Positions 1-11,365 are shown, counted from the stretch's first letter. The stretch: 64,000 bases of DNA from Isoetes taiwanensis (GCA_021234155.1 JAJEKV010000030.1:1004901-1068900), one strand, 5' to 3'. Made by a program: numbers and translations. The notes: generated by a model not told the origin, from the sequence alone.

Positions 1-121
1 GATTGAAATTTCCTACAAAAATGCCTTCTGACATTGGGATTTGGAGAGTTGTTTACTAGAGATGTTATGAAGCTCCATCTTTCTGCTCGGTCTACTATGC
101 TTTTTTAGGGAGAACCGTTAG

Positions 122-568
122 ATGTGTTTCCTGCCCCATTATTGTAGAGGAGTTCGACAAGGATGTCCCCTTGCCCCATTATTGTTCACTATTGTGGAAG
201 AGGTATTGTCCCAGCTATTCTCTTCGGCTACTCAAGATGGCGTAATTCAGAGATTGACTATGGAGGATGGTTCTCAAGAAGTGTGTAATCAGTATGCCGA
301 TGATACATTTCTCTTTCTAGTGGCTGAGGATGATAACCTTCAGAATGCTAAGCTTTTGCTGGACTCTTTCTCCCTGGCATCTGGGGTTCTTGTTGGGTGG
401 CTAAAGTACTCTGCTTTATGGACTTTGGATGTGGATGTTCCTCCCTGTATTTACGAGTATCCATGGAAAGTGCTTCCTCAAGGGAAGGCCACTAATCTTG
501 GGCAATCCTGTAGGTATACATATCTCTGCTTCAGATGCATGGGATGTTATAGTGGAAGGCCTGCGTAA
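122..568 (+). pseudogene. LINE reverse transcriptase, palm domain fragment
   Basis: A 148-codon open stretch carries two diagnostic RT blocks: RQGCPLAPLLFTIVEE (block 4) and QYADDTFLF (block 5, with the catalytic YADD). It would copy element RNA into DNA at a nicked target site. The match fades after about codon 100 (GWLKYSALW), where the true frame continues in the +429 frame, so a frameshift lies between about 420 and 530. The ATG at 122 is not a real start, because the domain extends upstream to the window edge. Confidence 0.8.
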
Positions 569-1400
569 GCATCTTTTTTGGTGGAATACAACTAAGCTTT
601 CTCTGACAGGGCGGATAGTAGTTGCTAAGCAGGTTCTCAGCAACACTCATGTATATATGGCATCTGCTGTGCTTGCCTCACAAACAAAGTTTCAAGAGGT
701 TGTCGCAATTGTCCTTAACTTCATTTGGGCAGGTACTGAGACAGGTGTAGTTGTGAAGGTCGCTTGGTCCACATGTATCAAACCAAAATTTGCTGGAGGT
801 CTAGACATGATTGACTTTCATTTACAGAGTAAAATTATGATATCTAAGTTCATTTGTCGCTACTTGGTGGGTATGATACATTCGCCTGGAATGAGATTGG
901 TTGCGCAAGCACTTGGGCAGTGTATTCCTTTTGGGAAACCGGCAGGACACTTGTTGACTTGGGATGCTTTTCAGACTAAGTTTATGCTATCTCGATGGCA
1001 CAGAGCTCTGTGGCAAAAGCTGGCTGGCATTCTGCTAGACGCTCCTTCACAATCAGTTGATGTGCCTATTTGGACTGGTCCTCAAATTGTTAATGCACAA
1101 CGTCTTGTGCATTCATTATATCAAAAGCTGGTTGATGTTGACATTGTCCCCCCTCGGACTGGTTGGCAACTCCGCATTCCCCCTCCTCAGTGGAAGCGTA
1201 TGTGGTCCTGGGTATGGAATAAATTGCTCCATCCCAAAGTTTCTACCTTATGGTGGCAACTCCTTCACAGATGTCTGCGGGTTAATGTGTTGGTTCATAA
1301 GTTTTATCCCCGCATTTCAGAACTCTGTCCACTGTGTAAGCGGCAAGTTGAGAGTATCGAGCACTGCTTTTTTCTATGTGACCAAGTTCAGCCAGTTTGA
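429..1400 (+). pseudogene. LINE RT thumb and zf-RVT zinc-binding domain
   Basis: This 323-codon frame continues the LINE polyprotein after a frameshift. The first part (about residues 30-260) resembles the RT-to-zinc-finger connector, with GRIVVAKQVLSNTHVYMAS and NFIWAGTETG. The end (about 275-320) is a zf-RVT motif with Cys-x2-Cys, His and a final Cys (LCPLCKRQVESIEHCFFLC). A stop at 1398-1400 breaks the frame, and the C-terminal WxIWKxRR stretch resumes at 1425-1616. Confidence 0.8.
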
Positions 1401-1424
1401 TCATGGTTACTATCTCTCTTCCAT

Positions 1425-1700
1425 GTGGTCTTGACTAGGCAGCAGGTGCTCCTCGCCATTTATCCTTCCACTTGGAACAGCTTGAACCAACAGGCTTTCC
1501 ACTTAGCTTCAGGCTGGTTGTTGTGGTCTATTTGGAAAAGAAGGCGAATGTGTATCTTCAAAGGCTTATCAATAGTGTCAACCAACTTTTTCACGAGGCA
1601 CAAGACAAATTGGTGAAGGCATACCTATGTTCTCAGCTTGCTCCTGAGAAAAAATGTTTGTTTTTTGAGGAATATTTGGGTATCTTATCTTATGCATAGA
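1425..1700 (+). pseudogene. LINE C-terminal tail after zf-RVT
   Basis: The sequence LASGWLLWSIWKRRRMCIFKG is typical of the segment after the zinc finger in plant LINE ORF2. It sits in a short frame, and the following residues are readable in a second frame from about 1560. About 110 bp of 3' UTR separate it from the A-run at 1810-1827. Confidence 0.65.
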
Positions 1701-1949
1701 CAGGTGGCTGCACTCAGTGAATTATCTTTGTCTGCTGAGATTTTATTCCTATCTCTGCATCTATGTGTGTACTTCTTCTGGAATATTGAATAACAGTTTA
1801 TCGTCCTTCAAAAAAAAAAAAAAAAAAGGAGTTTTAAGCTTTGGATATGGCTTCAATTCTGGTAGACTTGTACCTCAAAGCTTTTCCCCTCTTTTCCAGC
1901 AGTTTCAGACGGTTCCTATGAGCAGGCATTTATAATCTGCCATGGCAAG

Positions 1950-2135
1950 AATTAACAAAAACATAGGCTAGTAGATAGGTAATATAATAGGATTTTAGCC
2001 TAGGAATCTGCAGTAGATTCATGCTTCGACCTAGCAACCCTAAAAAAAACCAGACCAGACCCTAATCCACACAACCCTAAAAAAAAAAACCCTAAAACTA
2101 ATGGGAGGATATTCACCACAGGATTTGCCCCCTTT
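1950..2135. repeat. A-rich spacer with degenerate telomere-like CCCTAAA units
   Basis: Between about 2035 and 2099 there are several CCCTAA(A) motifs separated by A-runs (for example AACCCTAAAAAAAAAAACCC). They resemble decayed Arabidopsis-type telomere repeats, but they are too few and too irregular to call an interstitial telomere array. Confidence 0.35.
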
Positions 2136-2272
2136 TCTAAAATCAACGGCTAACAAAAGGGTGCACTCTAGAAATACTATTTAGTACACCTGGATGAATA
2201 CGGCTACCAAATCATATGAAAACCTTAGAGAAAACAGTACAAAAACACAAAAAAAACCCTGTTATAATGCTC
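2136..2272. repeat. Dispersed repeat, copy 1 (pair with 42000-42140)
   Basis: This block aligns over its whole length with 42000-42140. Shared landmarks in the same order are CGGCTAA, GGTGCACTCTAGA, TTAGTACA, the stretch GTACAAAAACACAAAAAAAA, and CTGTTAT followed by ATGCT. Divergence is moderate. It is probably the end of an interspersed element, whose type cannot be told from two fragments. Confidence 0.7.
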
Positions 2273-2399
2273 AATATTATTAATTCAACTTGCATTAATT
2301 ACTTTAAACAATACTACTTGCATTGAATAACCACTTTAAACTTGCATCTTAGCAATATATTAACAAACAAAATATAAGTTGATAAACTATAGCCAAAAT

Positions 2400-2650
2400 G
2401 ACAAAGTATTGACAAAAAATATGACAAAATGCTTTTAAATATTGTGACAAAAATACTGATGAATAATTTGATGATTATCCTGATGATAATTTGACATATA
2501 CTCTGACGATAAATCTGACAAAAAATTGACGAAAATTATGACGATCAATATAATGAAAAATCGTTCGATTTTGTGACATAAAAACTGACGAAAATTATGT
2601 TGATTTTTTGTCAGAGAATATATGTCAGAATACTCGTCAGCCATAATTGC
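2400..2650. repeat. Degenerate short repeats (TGACrAAAat type)
   Basis: Motifs such as TGACAAAA, TGACGAAAAT, CTGACGATAAAT and GATGATAAT recur about every 15-30 bases. There is no coding signal. It reads as an eroded low-complexity array, possibly part of the repeat at 2136-2272. Confidence 0.4.
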
Positions 2651-2696
2651 CTACTCTGTGAAAGGTTTTTCTAACGATTTTTTTTTACGCAAACCA

Positions 2697-3240
2697 AGCC
2701 TTCTCTATGACATGTATATAGATAAGAGATATATGATATATGATATACATATATGCAATGTATATATATAAGAGATATGTGATATATGATATGACGTATA
2801 TATGCCATATCCCTTCTCTATGACACGTATATAGATAAAAGATATATGACATATGACATACATATATATGTATATATATGCCATTTCTTGGCAACCTCCC
2901 TATACGGGATCCATATTATAGTTAGCCTTGCAAAAATCTTACCATGGGAGTGAGTATTTATATCTTACAGTATCATAGATCTAAGCATCTTGCTCTTGTT
3001 TTTTGAGTCACATCTACAAATCCAAGCAATGTAGACATAAGAGATATATATGGCATATGATATATATTGTGATATATCTCATATATGAGAGATACATGAC
3101 ATATATAACATATATATGTTATATCTCTCATATGTGATATATCTAATATATGACATATATATAACATATATATGTCATATCTCTCATATGTGACATATCT
3201 TATATGTGAGAGATATATGACATATGTAATATGCATGTGG
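2697..3240. repeat. AT-rich palindromic repeat block (ATATGACATA type)
   Basis: About 540 bp of variants of GATATATGACATATGACAT, many of them self-complementary. ATAACATATATATGTTAT is a perfect palindrome. A longer imperfect inverted repeat (ATGTCATATCTCTCATATG against ATATGTGAGAGATATATGAC) covers about 3170-3230. The open frames across it are low-complexity Tyr/Ile/His strings, not genes. Confidence 0.7.
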
Positions 3241-5131
3241 GAGAAATGCATGTATTGAAAAAAGCCCATAAGGTTTATAATTTCACATGTCAAATAAAAA
3301 ATGACTGCCTCTGACCATTTTCCAGCTAGACAAGTTTTTTTCACTAAGTCTAAGTCATTGAAATGGTTTTTTTTTTACCAAGTACATTCAACTAGGCAGA
3401 TCGTCTTTTGCCTATCAAATGAAGAATTGCCCTAAATTTTAGCATACCATACATACAAACCATAAAAAGTGTCTAAACCCAAAATCATTTTCTATAAGTG
3501 ACCTTGAGAATTTTCCAAGGTCTTACATTCACCAGATATATTACCCTAAGGGAAAATAAGAGCCCTCAAAGGTAAACCTCCAATATATCATAATGCATGT
3601 GAACACTTGTATAATGGCACAAATTTGTTTCCTTGAGCTAGGAAGCATACATAGACAGTCTAGAGGCACAAATCTTTTATCCAGACCTAGGTTTTTTCCA
3701 AAAAGTTCTTAGGCCTTTCTCTTATTCTCATATTTGCCATGTTTTTTGTTTAAGACATGGATCTCAATTACAAGACCAATAAACTCCATAGAGACCATCA
3801 AATATCAAGAATAAGAAAAAGGCCAAACATTATCAAATATCAAGAATGGGCCAAGCATTATGGCCATTTGCATATTAGTCAAATTGGGACAGTTTATTCA
3901 CACCGTAGTAAAAATAATATAGGCATATATTTAGTTGCCACAATGTCCGAGGTGTCTTTATGCAGGCCATCCATATTTGAGATCAACGGCACGGATGAAA
4001 AGCCCCTTATTTGGGGCTTTTTCATCAGCGTTGAATGTGCTAGGTCAATGGCCGAGATTTAGCCACATATATTAAGTGCAATCAATACTATGTGATAAAA
4101 GTTAATGATCCTCTTGTGATGTGGTATGGAGATTTTCCCTCCTGAATTTTTCATCTTAAGCAATTCTATAGTAATTAATGCCATCTAATGAAGTGGCATT
4201 GAATACTTAAAGTGAGGTGGCACTGCTTCAAGTCAATGGGGAATGTGAATCCAGAAATTTAGTATAATGCTTGGTCGCGTTATCTTAGGAATTTTCTGGT
4301 TCTTATAGCAAGCATTGGATTTGTATAAATATAGAAGAAAGATCTGGAAATAGAATTCCATATTTTTCCTGAACCATTTTTCATTTCCTGTGATGAGTGT
4401 ATATGGTGAAGAAAATAAACTTCCGCGCATCACAAGGTGTGATTTCTAGATAAGAACAAACTGCAAAGTAGAAATGTTTGCTGTGCAGTTTACATTCAAG
4501 AGAAATCGAATCAATTCATATTCATTTTTGAAATATTTGGGGTAATTGTTGGGTATCTTTGTTCACAAGATCTCAGTAGAAGACAGACATTTTAGGGTTC
4601 TTATTTCCCTTATTGTTTCTAATATGTAGTTGTCAGCTCCCCGTGAATAATCTTCAAAACATATGGAGCAAGTTTTGGCATTTGACTTTGACTAGTATCT
4701 TAATATTCTATTTATGTCAACATCATTATCAAGTGATGTGTCAATTTGGATAAGGCCAGCTTTTATATTCAATCTTTTGCTTCCATAGCTTTGTGTCTTC
4801 CATAACTACCATTCTGCTTCTTGACTCCAAGTAATACTGTTAGATCATGTTATTTACAAACTAAGTCAAGGGTTATGTACATGATGATGTAAAATTTCTT
4901 TCTCCTTCTCACATTGTGACTATCATCTGCTCCTATTGCTTTTTTAGTTCTTTTTTCTACGATCTTAGTGATATTTGCTTCATTATTGCACTACGTTCAG
5001 GCTTTCTTATCGATGACTGTATTTTGAAATTTTGCACAATGTACATCATTTTTATACATTATTCTTCCCGAGTCTAGATACATGTGTTTTCCATTTTGAC
5101 TTATTTCATTTATGTTTCAATCTCATTTTAG
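3241..5131. other. Non-coding stretch, no gene recognised
   Basis: AT-rich, with no convincing coding frame on either strand. The only distinct structure is a hairpin at 3994-4026, with arms GATGAAAAGCCCC and GGGGCTTTTTCATC around a short loop. Open frames at 3757-4062 (plus) and 4233-4433 (minus) match no family I recognise. Confidence 0.5.
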
Positions 5132-5171
5132 ATATATCTTATCTTATCTTATCTTATCTTATCTTATCTTT
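5132..5171. repeat. (ATCTT)n microsatellite
   Basis: Seven or so tandem copies of the pentamer TATCT/ATCTT. Confidence 0.9.
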
Positions 5172-6113
5172 ATGCTTCGTCTTTTATATTGCCATCGACA
5201 AGATATGTGCATTGTCTCGTATCTTTATTGTGCTTGGGCTTTAATTGATTGATATCTTGGTGCTTCTTTTATTCCTTTATTCCCATTCACTCCTTTGGCT
5301 TTTTGTCTTCTGCTTCGCACTAATTTAGTCCCTTGTGTACATTTGATCCATGATGATCCCTTCAGCCCCTTTGTTGTTGTTCTAGTTGCTCTGTTCACTT
5401 TAGTCTTTAGCATTAGATGGCTATGCCATTTGTCCTTGGTGGAATCCCCATTTTTATACCATTTATTATTTGTTAAGTCCTATCATCTTATCTGCTCACA
5501 TTGTCCGTCCATTCATTAGCCTTGAGTCCCTATTATTTAGCTTCAGTTGTTCCTTTCATGACATTAGTTCCATCGAGTGATCCCTGCCCGTAACTCTGTT
5601 CAGGTCATTAATTCCCTATGTTTTTTTTCTATTTGGTCTTAGTTTATGATGTTCTCTACATTTTCCATTCATGGTCATTAGTTTTTCTATATTTTCTTGT
5701 AGGCCTAGGGTTGTCATTTATGTATTCATTTTGCTTCTTTTAAGCATTAGTTACATTAATCCATTTGCTCCTTTTGCCACGTTCCCTTCATTAATTGTTT
5801 AGTTGTAGTTGTGCTTATGTTTATACATGACCTTTCGCTTTCTTGATTTTTCAGGTTCAATTTCTTTTCTTTCAGGTTTTATTGGATTACAATTTTTTGC
5901 ATGCTGGTTTTTCTGGTTGATAATGGCACATTGACTTGCCTTATGCATTTAGGTGCATAGACGTATTTCTCTGTATCTCATCAGTTTCTATAACCCGTCA
6001 ACTACTGCTTTGTTCCATTTAAACCTTTTATCCATATTTCCATCCCTTACTTGACCCTCCTGCATCGATTGATCCATTGTCGCTTAATCTATCAGACCTT
6101 TTCTCCTTTCACT
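5172..6113. other. Pyrimidine-rich non-coding block
   Basis: The plus strand is strongly T/C-biased, with recurring words such as CATTAGT, CCTTT and TTCATT. Read on the minus strand it gives Lys/Asn/Glu-rich fragments (for example KGVNGNKGIKEA) that resemble the last residues of the neighbouring minus-strand DUF7869-like frame (ETKGATEAKDG). It could be an eroded low-complexity C-terminal extension of that gene, but no continuous frame remains. Confidence 0.3.
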
Positions 6114-6860
6114 CTATTGTATCTTTATTCCATCTTTTGCCTCAGTTGCTCCTTTGGTCTCATTGAGCCATCCACGCTCCGAATTAGTTTGCCAATTATT
6201 GATATAGTCATTGATGCCATCCTTAGTCAATCCCAATTGCTTCACTTCTTCAGTTAGTTTTAGAGCTTTTGGTTGACCAGGAGGTATCATAAGCTTGCCA
6301 TTTGCATCCCTGTGCCAAATTTTTGCCCCACCTCTCCACTTCTCCTCTGAAGGTCTCATTTTCCATTGCATGATTGGAATCCCTTCTCTCACCCAAAAAG
6401 TGAATTGAAGAGGTCTAGAATGACATTCCATGTCGAGAGCATAACCATCTACAAAACTCTTCCAATCAGGCACTTCTTCTATGAGAGATCCTATAGGAGA
6501 TGGAGTAGTACATCCATGAAATATTTCCAGTAGCCTAAAAAAGTTGGTCACTGTTTGTTGTCTCAATACATGACTATATTTTCCAAACAATGCATCCACA
6601 TCCTCATGAGTATGTCCGGGCATTAGGAACCCCAAATTGACTCTTTCAAAAATACCCACAGCTGTTAAGTAGGATAGGAAAGAAAACATCCACCTGTTCT
6701 TATTTTGACCAGCACAATTATCAAGTTGCAAGAGGAGCTTTCTAGATAGATCTCGAGGTTTAGCACGAGATGTTGAAGCTCCAACATGTTCATTAGGTCC
6801 ATGCCTCCTAAACCTTGCCTTGCTAAACTTTTCAATACTATTAGGGTTTCCATCCAACAA
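6114..6860 (-). CDS. DUF7869 core domain, longest open segment of copy 1
   Basis: This 248-codon frame holds the best-preserved part of the gene. LQLDNCAGQNKNRWMF lies at about residues 45-60, GHTHEDVDALFGKYSH at about 82-97, and a C-terminal region rich in Trp and Lys follows (FVDGYALDME, FTFWVREGIPIMQWKM). The first Met is arbitrary, because the same frame continues upstream (NSALLDGNPN) before meeting the frame of 6894-7229. A second copy with the same order of motifs lies at 61304-61789. Confidence 0.6.
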   Translation of the reverse strand: MLDGNPNSIEKFSKARFRRHGPNEHVGASTSRAKPRDLSRKLLLQLDNCAGQNKNRWMFSFLSYLTAVGIFERVNLGFLMPGHTHEDVDALFGKYSHVLRQQTVTNFFRLLEIFHGCTTPSPIGSLIEEVPDWKSFVDGYALDMECHSRPLQFTFWVREGIPIMQWKMRPSEEKWRGGAKIWHRDANGKLMIPPGQPKALKLTEEVKQLGLTKDGINDYINNWQTNSERGWLNETKGATEAKDGIKIQ

Positions 6861-7926
6861 TGCACTATGTAGTGCCTGGCTAGCTGTAGGATCCTAGAGG
6901 TGACCATTATAACTATTCTCATAGTTTCTTAAACACCTCATTATACTCCCAATGTGAAAATCTGGACCATCACTCCACAACTCTAAACTGAAATGGCCAT
7001 AGTAGGTTTGAGACTGCCCATGCAAGATTGCCCCAGTCATTGAAATCTGCAAAGGGTATAATATTTCACATGACTTAGGTATGTACTTGAATTGTGGAAG
7101 ACAAGTTTTTTGTTGATCCATTTTATCATGTATAATACATAGATAGTTATTAGGTTCCATTGCAGATAAGGTCCTCCAAATCCAATAAGTTGGTCTACAT
7201 GATAGTTGATCTGTCATATGGTCCTTCATATATTCCCTTATCTTTGCCCTTAGACTTGGTTGGGATGATCTTATCTAGTGTCTCCTTTAGCTTAGCACAT
7301 AAATTGCACTTTGCAAAGTTGTTTTAAGTCACTTTCTGGTCACATGCTTGAAATGCTTATTCCATAGCCTACTAAAGGTGCGGGATATAGAGGCCACTCC
7401 AAGTTCCAAGCAATGCATTTATTTCCTCTAATATGCTCTTTCAGGGTACAATGGGATGTAATGTTTTTCAACAACAACTCTACCACATTCATCCTTCTTA
7501 CTTTTATGTGGCATGTTTTTCTGCATTGAAATCCACATATCTTTCAAATATTTCCTTTTGACTATAGTTCTTGAGGTAGGCCTTACTAGGCGGGTGTTCG
7601 TGCAATGCAATTCTACTACCATTTTCATGTCTCTTTTTTGCGGTTGTGCCAAGAAGAGGTTGGAATTCCATGTATAACCATCCATGCTTTTGAACATATC
7701 CATTTTAGTTCAATGGGAATCTTTTTTCTTTGATCTTTCATCTGAATTGCATAGCCAAATACGGTGTACATGAAATTCCTCCGCTATCACACTTATGTTC
7801 TGGATATGTAGCTCTTGCTCCCACCATCTCGTCTATTGTGAACATTCTAATATAAGAGGCCCAACAACACTCACTTCCTCTAACCTTCATGAGGGGCTTG
7901 GAAGAACAATCATAATCGACTTGCAT
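6114..7926 (-). pseudogene. DUF7869-like protein gene, copy 1, frameshifted
   Basis: This minus-strand gene lies in several frames. In protein order it has: 7926-7428, an upstream conserved part (TRLVRPTSRTIVKRKYLKD); 7330-7240, a Cys-x2-Cys motif (FAKCNLCAKLKETLDK); 7229-6894, LCIIHDKMDQQKT and GHFSLELWSDGPDFHIGS; 6860-6114, the core LLLQLDNCAGQNKNRWMFSF and GHTHEDVDALFGKYSHVLRQ. The D-N-C...NKNR and GHTHxDxDxLFG signatures are characteristic of the DUF7869 family, which is often transposon-associated and of unproven function. An RNase H-like catalytic fold is a guess. Frame changes lie near 6870-6890 and 7235. The copy ends after GWLNETKGATEAKDG and lacks the C-terminal block seen in copy 2. 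Confidence 0.65.
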
Positions 7927-8310
7927 CTTTTGGTGGGATAATGTTTGAAAGTTGGAAGTGGCCTCTTGCTGCTTGTGTGAACATTATTGACAATGGTTAC
8001 GCATCTATAGGAAACATGTAGTTCCCCACCGGTTGAATCTTGTCCCTAGGCCATGCAACAATAGTTGCAACCTCTAGTTACTTCACACAAGCAAGGCATT
8101 CTTGTTTGCATCCGACCCCTTTTCCTTCCAATTGTCATATAATTTTGAGATTGCCACATTTAACATGTCCTTCTCTAATCTTTCATCATTGATTTGCATT
8201 GATAGGATCTGCTAGAACAATAATCCCTTTTCCTTTTGCCTCTCATTTGCATGCATCACGGGGATCTTGACCTTTTGTTTTTCCAATGGGCAGAGTATAA
8301 AGTACAATTT
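7927..8310. other. Upstream flank of DUF7869 copy 1
   Basis: No clear gene. Scattered minus-strand residues may be the eroded N-terminal part of the DUF7869-like gene, without a continuous frame. Confidence 0.3.
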
Positions 8311-8477
8311 CCTTTCCTTTTGCCATCATCCTTTTCATTTGTCGTCTTTTCCTTTCCTTTTGCCATCATCAATATCATTTGGAGTCTTTTCCTTTCCTTT
8401 GCCATCATCAACATCATTTGATCTTTTTCCTTTCCTTGGGCATCATCTTCATCATTTTGAAATTTTTCCTTGCCTTG
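8311..8477. repeat. 40-bp minisatellite, about 4 units
   Basis: Units start at 8311, 8351, 8391 and 8429, each beginning CCTTTCCTTT(T)GCCATCATC and ending in a CATTTG/TCTTTT stretch. Unit lengths are 40, 40, 38 and 39 bp, and a partial fifth unit starts at 8468. On the minus strand it reads as GKEK...MMAK-like repeats, which I take as a by-product, not a gene. A T-run follows at 8479-8497. Confidence 0.85.
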
Positions 8478-8499
8478 TTTTTTTTTTTTTTTTTTTTGA

Positions 8500-9524
8500 A
8501 GGCAAGAATGATCATTATTGTATTCAAAAAGATAAGAGTGTTTACACATACAAGTGAGTCGAGCTGCTATCAAATCTCAAATCCTTGCCTTGATCGAAGA
8601 TCATTGGGGGCATTTTTTAGCATGTTGCATGCCATTGACCTAAAATGCATAAAAACATAGAATAAGTTAGTATATCAAATAACATCTCCCCAACATGTTC
8701 TTAAATGAAAGCATACTTTCTTTAATCAATATAGGAAAGCATCTTATATTATAATGTTTGGTGCAAGTAATGGACCATGCCCTAATTTAAAAGGGCTAAG
8801 ATCGTGAGCCTAATCTAAAGGCCAAGATCACCTCTAGCTTATGTTAGAACCCGATCCGAGATAGTCTACAATTTTCTTCCTTTTTTTTAGCTGACTACCA
8901 ATTTAGGGCTCTACAAGGAAGAGTATTTTGCCGGAACTTGAAACAAATTTTGATGCAAAGGGAAGACAATGGCTGGTTCCATCGTTCGTTCTCAGGCCTT
9001 CTTAAACTTCGGTTCGGCCATGGCAACTATGGTCTTCACAAATCTCTGAAGTATTAAAATAGTTGCTTTGTGTTGAGAACATGGTGGGACAAAAAAAAAG
9101 CTTGACCTTTTAGAAATCCTGAGGCTCTCACATTTACGTGCCTCTCCTGACAGTTAACACCGGACCGATGTGCGAGAGTGCATTGCATGAGGAATTTTTC
9201 AATTCAAAGATATTCTATAGGCAAATCAAGTGCAGAACCTACTATTCCAAAATTGCCTTTAATTTGGCATGGACCAAGTATAGGTTCTCTAACATGCACA
9301 ATTTCTGCTTCAGATGATGTTCCTATTCCTTCTAGGTTTGAACCGGTTGATGCTTAAGGCCGTGGTTGCATTATCCTCTTTGTTGTTTGGTTTTGTTTGA
9401 AGATGAATGGTAACCCCGATGACACAATGTCTTGGCTGGCGACGTGTTGACCTGTCTACTAGCTAACGAACTACAGAAAAACAACTTAAAGAGGTGTGAT
9501 TCCATCCTTCTAGAATGCTTTGTA
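8500..9524. other. Non-coding stretch, nothing recognised
   Basis: Mixed-composition sequence with no convincing reading frame, repeat or element boundary. Confidence 0.4.
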
Positions 9525-10098
9525 GCTTGATAGATAATGTGACTAGGGTTCTCGCATCGTTTTCTGGGGAAAGAGCTTCAGCCCTTGCTTTTGGAGCTTC
9601 AGATATGCATCCAAGTTACATGCTAATGTAAGGTTCGATTCTTCAATCTAGAGGTGAATAGTTGATCTAATTCCTTTTTCTTCTAATTTTCTTGCATTTT
9701 GCATTTTCTTTGAGATTGCATTTGCATTTCCATTATTTGCATTTGCATTTTCATGCTTTTTTCGATTTGAATTTTTGACCGAGGGCAAATTTCAATGTGG
9801 GGTTGTGGCATATGTAGGGAGGGCATTATTGGGGAGTAGTACCGAGGGAAATGACCCGGGACATTTTTGTATTCGAGCCTTTTCTTTTTGGGACAACACC
9901 AATATGTTTTTCTCACGATCAAGATCAAAAGTAAGTCCATTTTGGTACTTTGGATTAAAAGATAAATCACTCCTTGCCTTTGGGTATTCAAACCCCGCCT
10001 TTTGCATTTTGATCGGCTTGATTTTGCTCACATATTGTCTTCCCAATAATTTCAAAATTGTTTAGAGCTCGTTTTATCTATTGGTGTTCCATAACGGT
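9525..10098 (+). repeat. Direct repeat of ~575 bp, copy 1
   Basis: The block starts at GCTTGATAGATAATGTGACT and ends at GGTGTTCCATAACGGT. It aligns throughout with 10786-11365, sharing TTGCATTTGCATTTTCATGC, TTTCAATGTGGG, GGGCATT, GCAACACCAATATG/ACAACACCAATATG and TTGCCTTTGGGTATTCAAA. The ends are not TG...CA and no coding capacity is evident, so these are not obvious LTRs. Confidence 0.85.
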
Positions 10099-10785
10099 TT
10101 TATTCTTCTTCTTAGGAGAGAATTTCTATAGCCAAAAAAGTAGATGATAAACAAGACCCGTGATCTATTTTAGATGAGCTTAGTAAACATTTGAGAATAA
10201 AAGTGTCGACAAAAGATTTATCATAACTCTTAGCACGTACTAACGTTCATTTGTGCAGATTATAGTTAGTATGAATGTTGTTGAACTTATGCGATGATAT
10301 TGGAAGTTGTAGATGCGATTATAATATGCGATCAATGTTGAATTAAAGCTGAAGATTCTAGAAATACATCAAAGCCCGGTTGATACTAGGGATTTGCCAA
10401 AACATCCATCCAAGCTAAAATAGTTAAGGGAACCTTAAGCTTGAAAATTTTCCTCTTATGTTTTCACCACACTTCTCATTCTTGCAATTGCCTATTGGGA
10501 TAATAGCTATACAAACTATCAACTATGCAAATTGAAGCATACATGTCATCATTTAGTCATCTTTGTCTTAAACCATATTGCAAAAATCATTCCTTGCAAA
10601 ACCGGTGGAGATCTTTGTATTTTTAGACAATGCCTTGAAAAGAAATGAAGGACAAAATTGTGGACAAAAAAAAATGGGCTTTGTATCTCTACTTTTGCAT
10701 TAAGCAAAACTCTATAAGCGTATCAAGTATTCATTATAGCATTTTAGAATTGGGAATCGGTAAAGCTAGCAAATGATTTTCTTAT
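10099..10785. other. Spacer between the two direct repeats
   Basis: 687 bp of AT-rich sequence with no recognised gene or primer-binding site. Confidence 0.4.
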
Positions 10786-11365
10786 GCTTGATAGATAATG
10801 TGACTAGGGTTTCGCTGACCATTTTCTTGAATGAGCTTCAGCCCTTACTTTTGAGCATCCAGGTATGCATCAAATTATATGCTGAAAGCCAAAGGTTTGA
10901 TTCTTCAAATCTAGGCGTGAATACTGATCTACTTCCCTTTTCTTCTATTTTTCTTGCATTTTGTATTTTTTCCAAGTTGCATTTTGCATTTCCATCGATT
11001 GCATTTGCATTTTCATGCTTTTGATTCGGAATTTTTGACCGAACAAATTTCAATGTGGGTTGTGGCATATGTAGGAGGGCATTTATTGGTAGCGGTATTC
11101 CCATGATAACCTATCAAATGACCTTGACATTTTTTGTATTCCCGCCTTTTCTTTTTGGGGCAACACCAATATGTTTTCTCATGAGCAAAATCAAGAAGTC
11201 CATTTTGGTTGCAATAGCTTTGTTATTTGGATAAAAATAGATCACTTCTTGCCTTTGGGTATTCAAAACGCCTTTGATTGGTTTGGATCTGGCTCACATA
11301 TTGTCTTCCCTGTAATTTCAAAAATTTGTTTAGAGCTCATCTATCTATTGGTGTTCCATAACGGT
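10786..11365 (+). repeat. Direct repeat of ~580 bp, copy 2
   Basis: Partner of 9525-10098, same orientation, with many small indels between the copies. It appears to be an old local duplication or two insertions of one element. Confidence 0.85.

Larger units (their letters stand above)
1..1827 (+). mobile_element. LINE (non-LTR) retrotransposon, 3' part, degenerate
   Basis: The element runs in from the left edge, so its 5' half is outside the window. Reading frames in order show the reverse-transcriptase palm (RQGCPLAPLLF near 150-185; YADDT near 292-306), the thumb/linker, a zf-RVT domain (WWQLLHRCLRVN...CPLCKRQVESIEHCFFLC near 1250-1380) and the tail motif LLWSIWKRRRMCIF near 1515-1560. 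These lie in at least three frames, so the copy is frameshifted several times. It ends in an A-run at 1810-1827, as expected for target-primed reverse transcription. The domain order matches plant L1-type LINEs with a C-terminal zinc finger. The element is presumably non-mobile now. Confidence 0.85.

Noticed and set aside
2035-2099. Interstitial telomere array
   Set aside because: Only a few CCCTAAA units, separated by A-runs.
2685-3344. Minus-strand Tyr/Ile/His-rich frames
   Set aside because: Low-complexity translation of ATATGACATA repeats.
8256-8573. Lys/Met-rich repeat protein on minus strand
   Set aside because: Translation of the 40-bp minisatellite and adjoining T-run; period is not a multiple of three throughout.
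9525-11365. LTR retrotransposon with 575-bp LTRs
   Set aside because: Ends are not TG...CA, no primer-binding site or polypurine tract, and no coding sequence between the copies.
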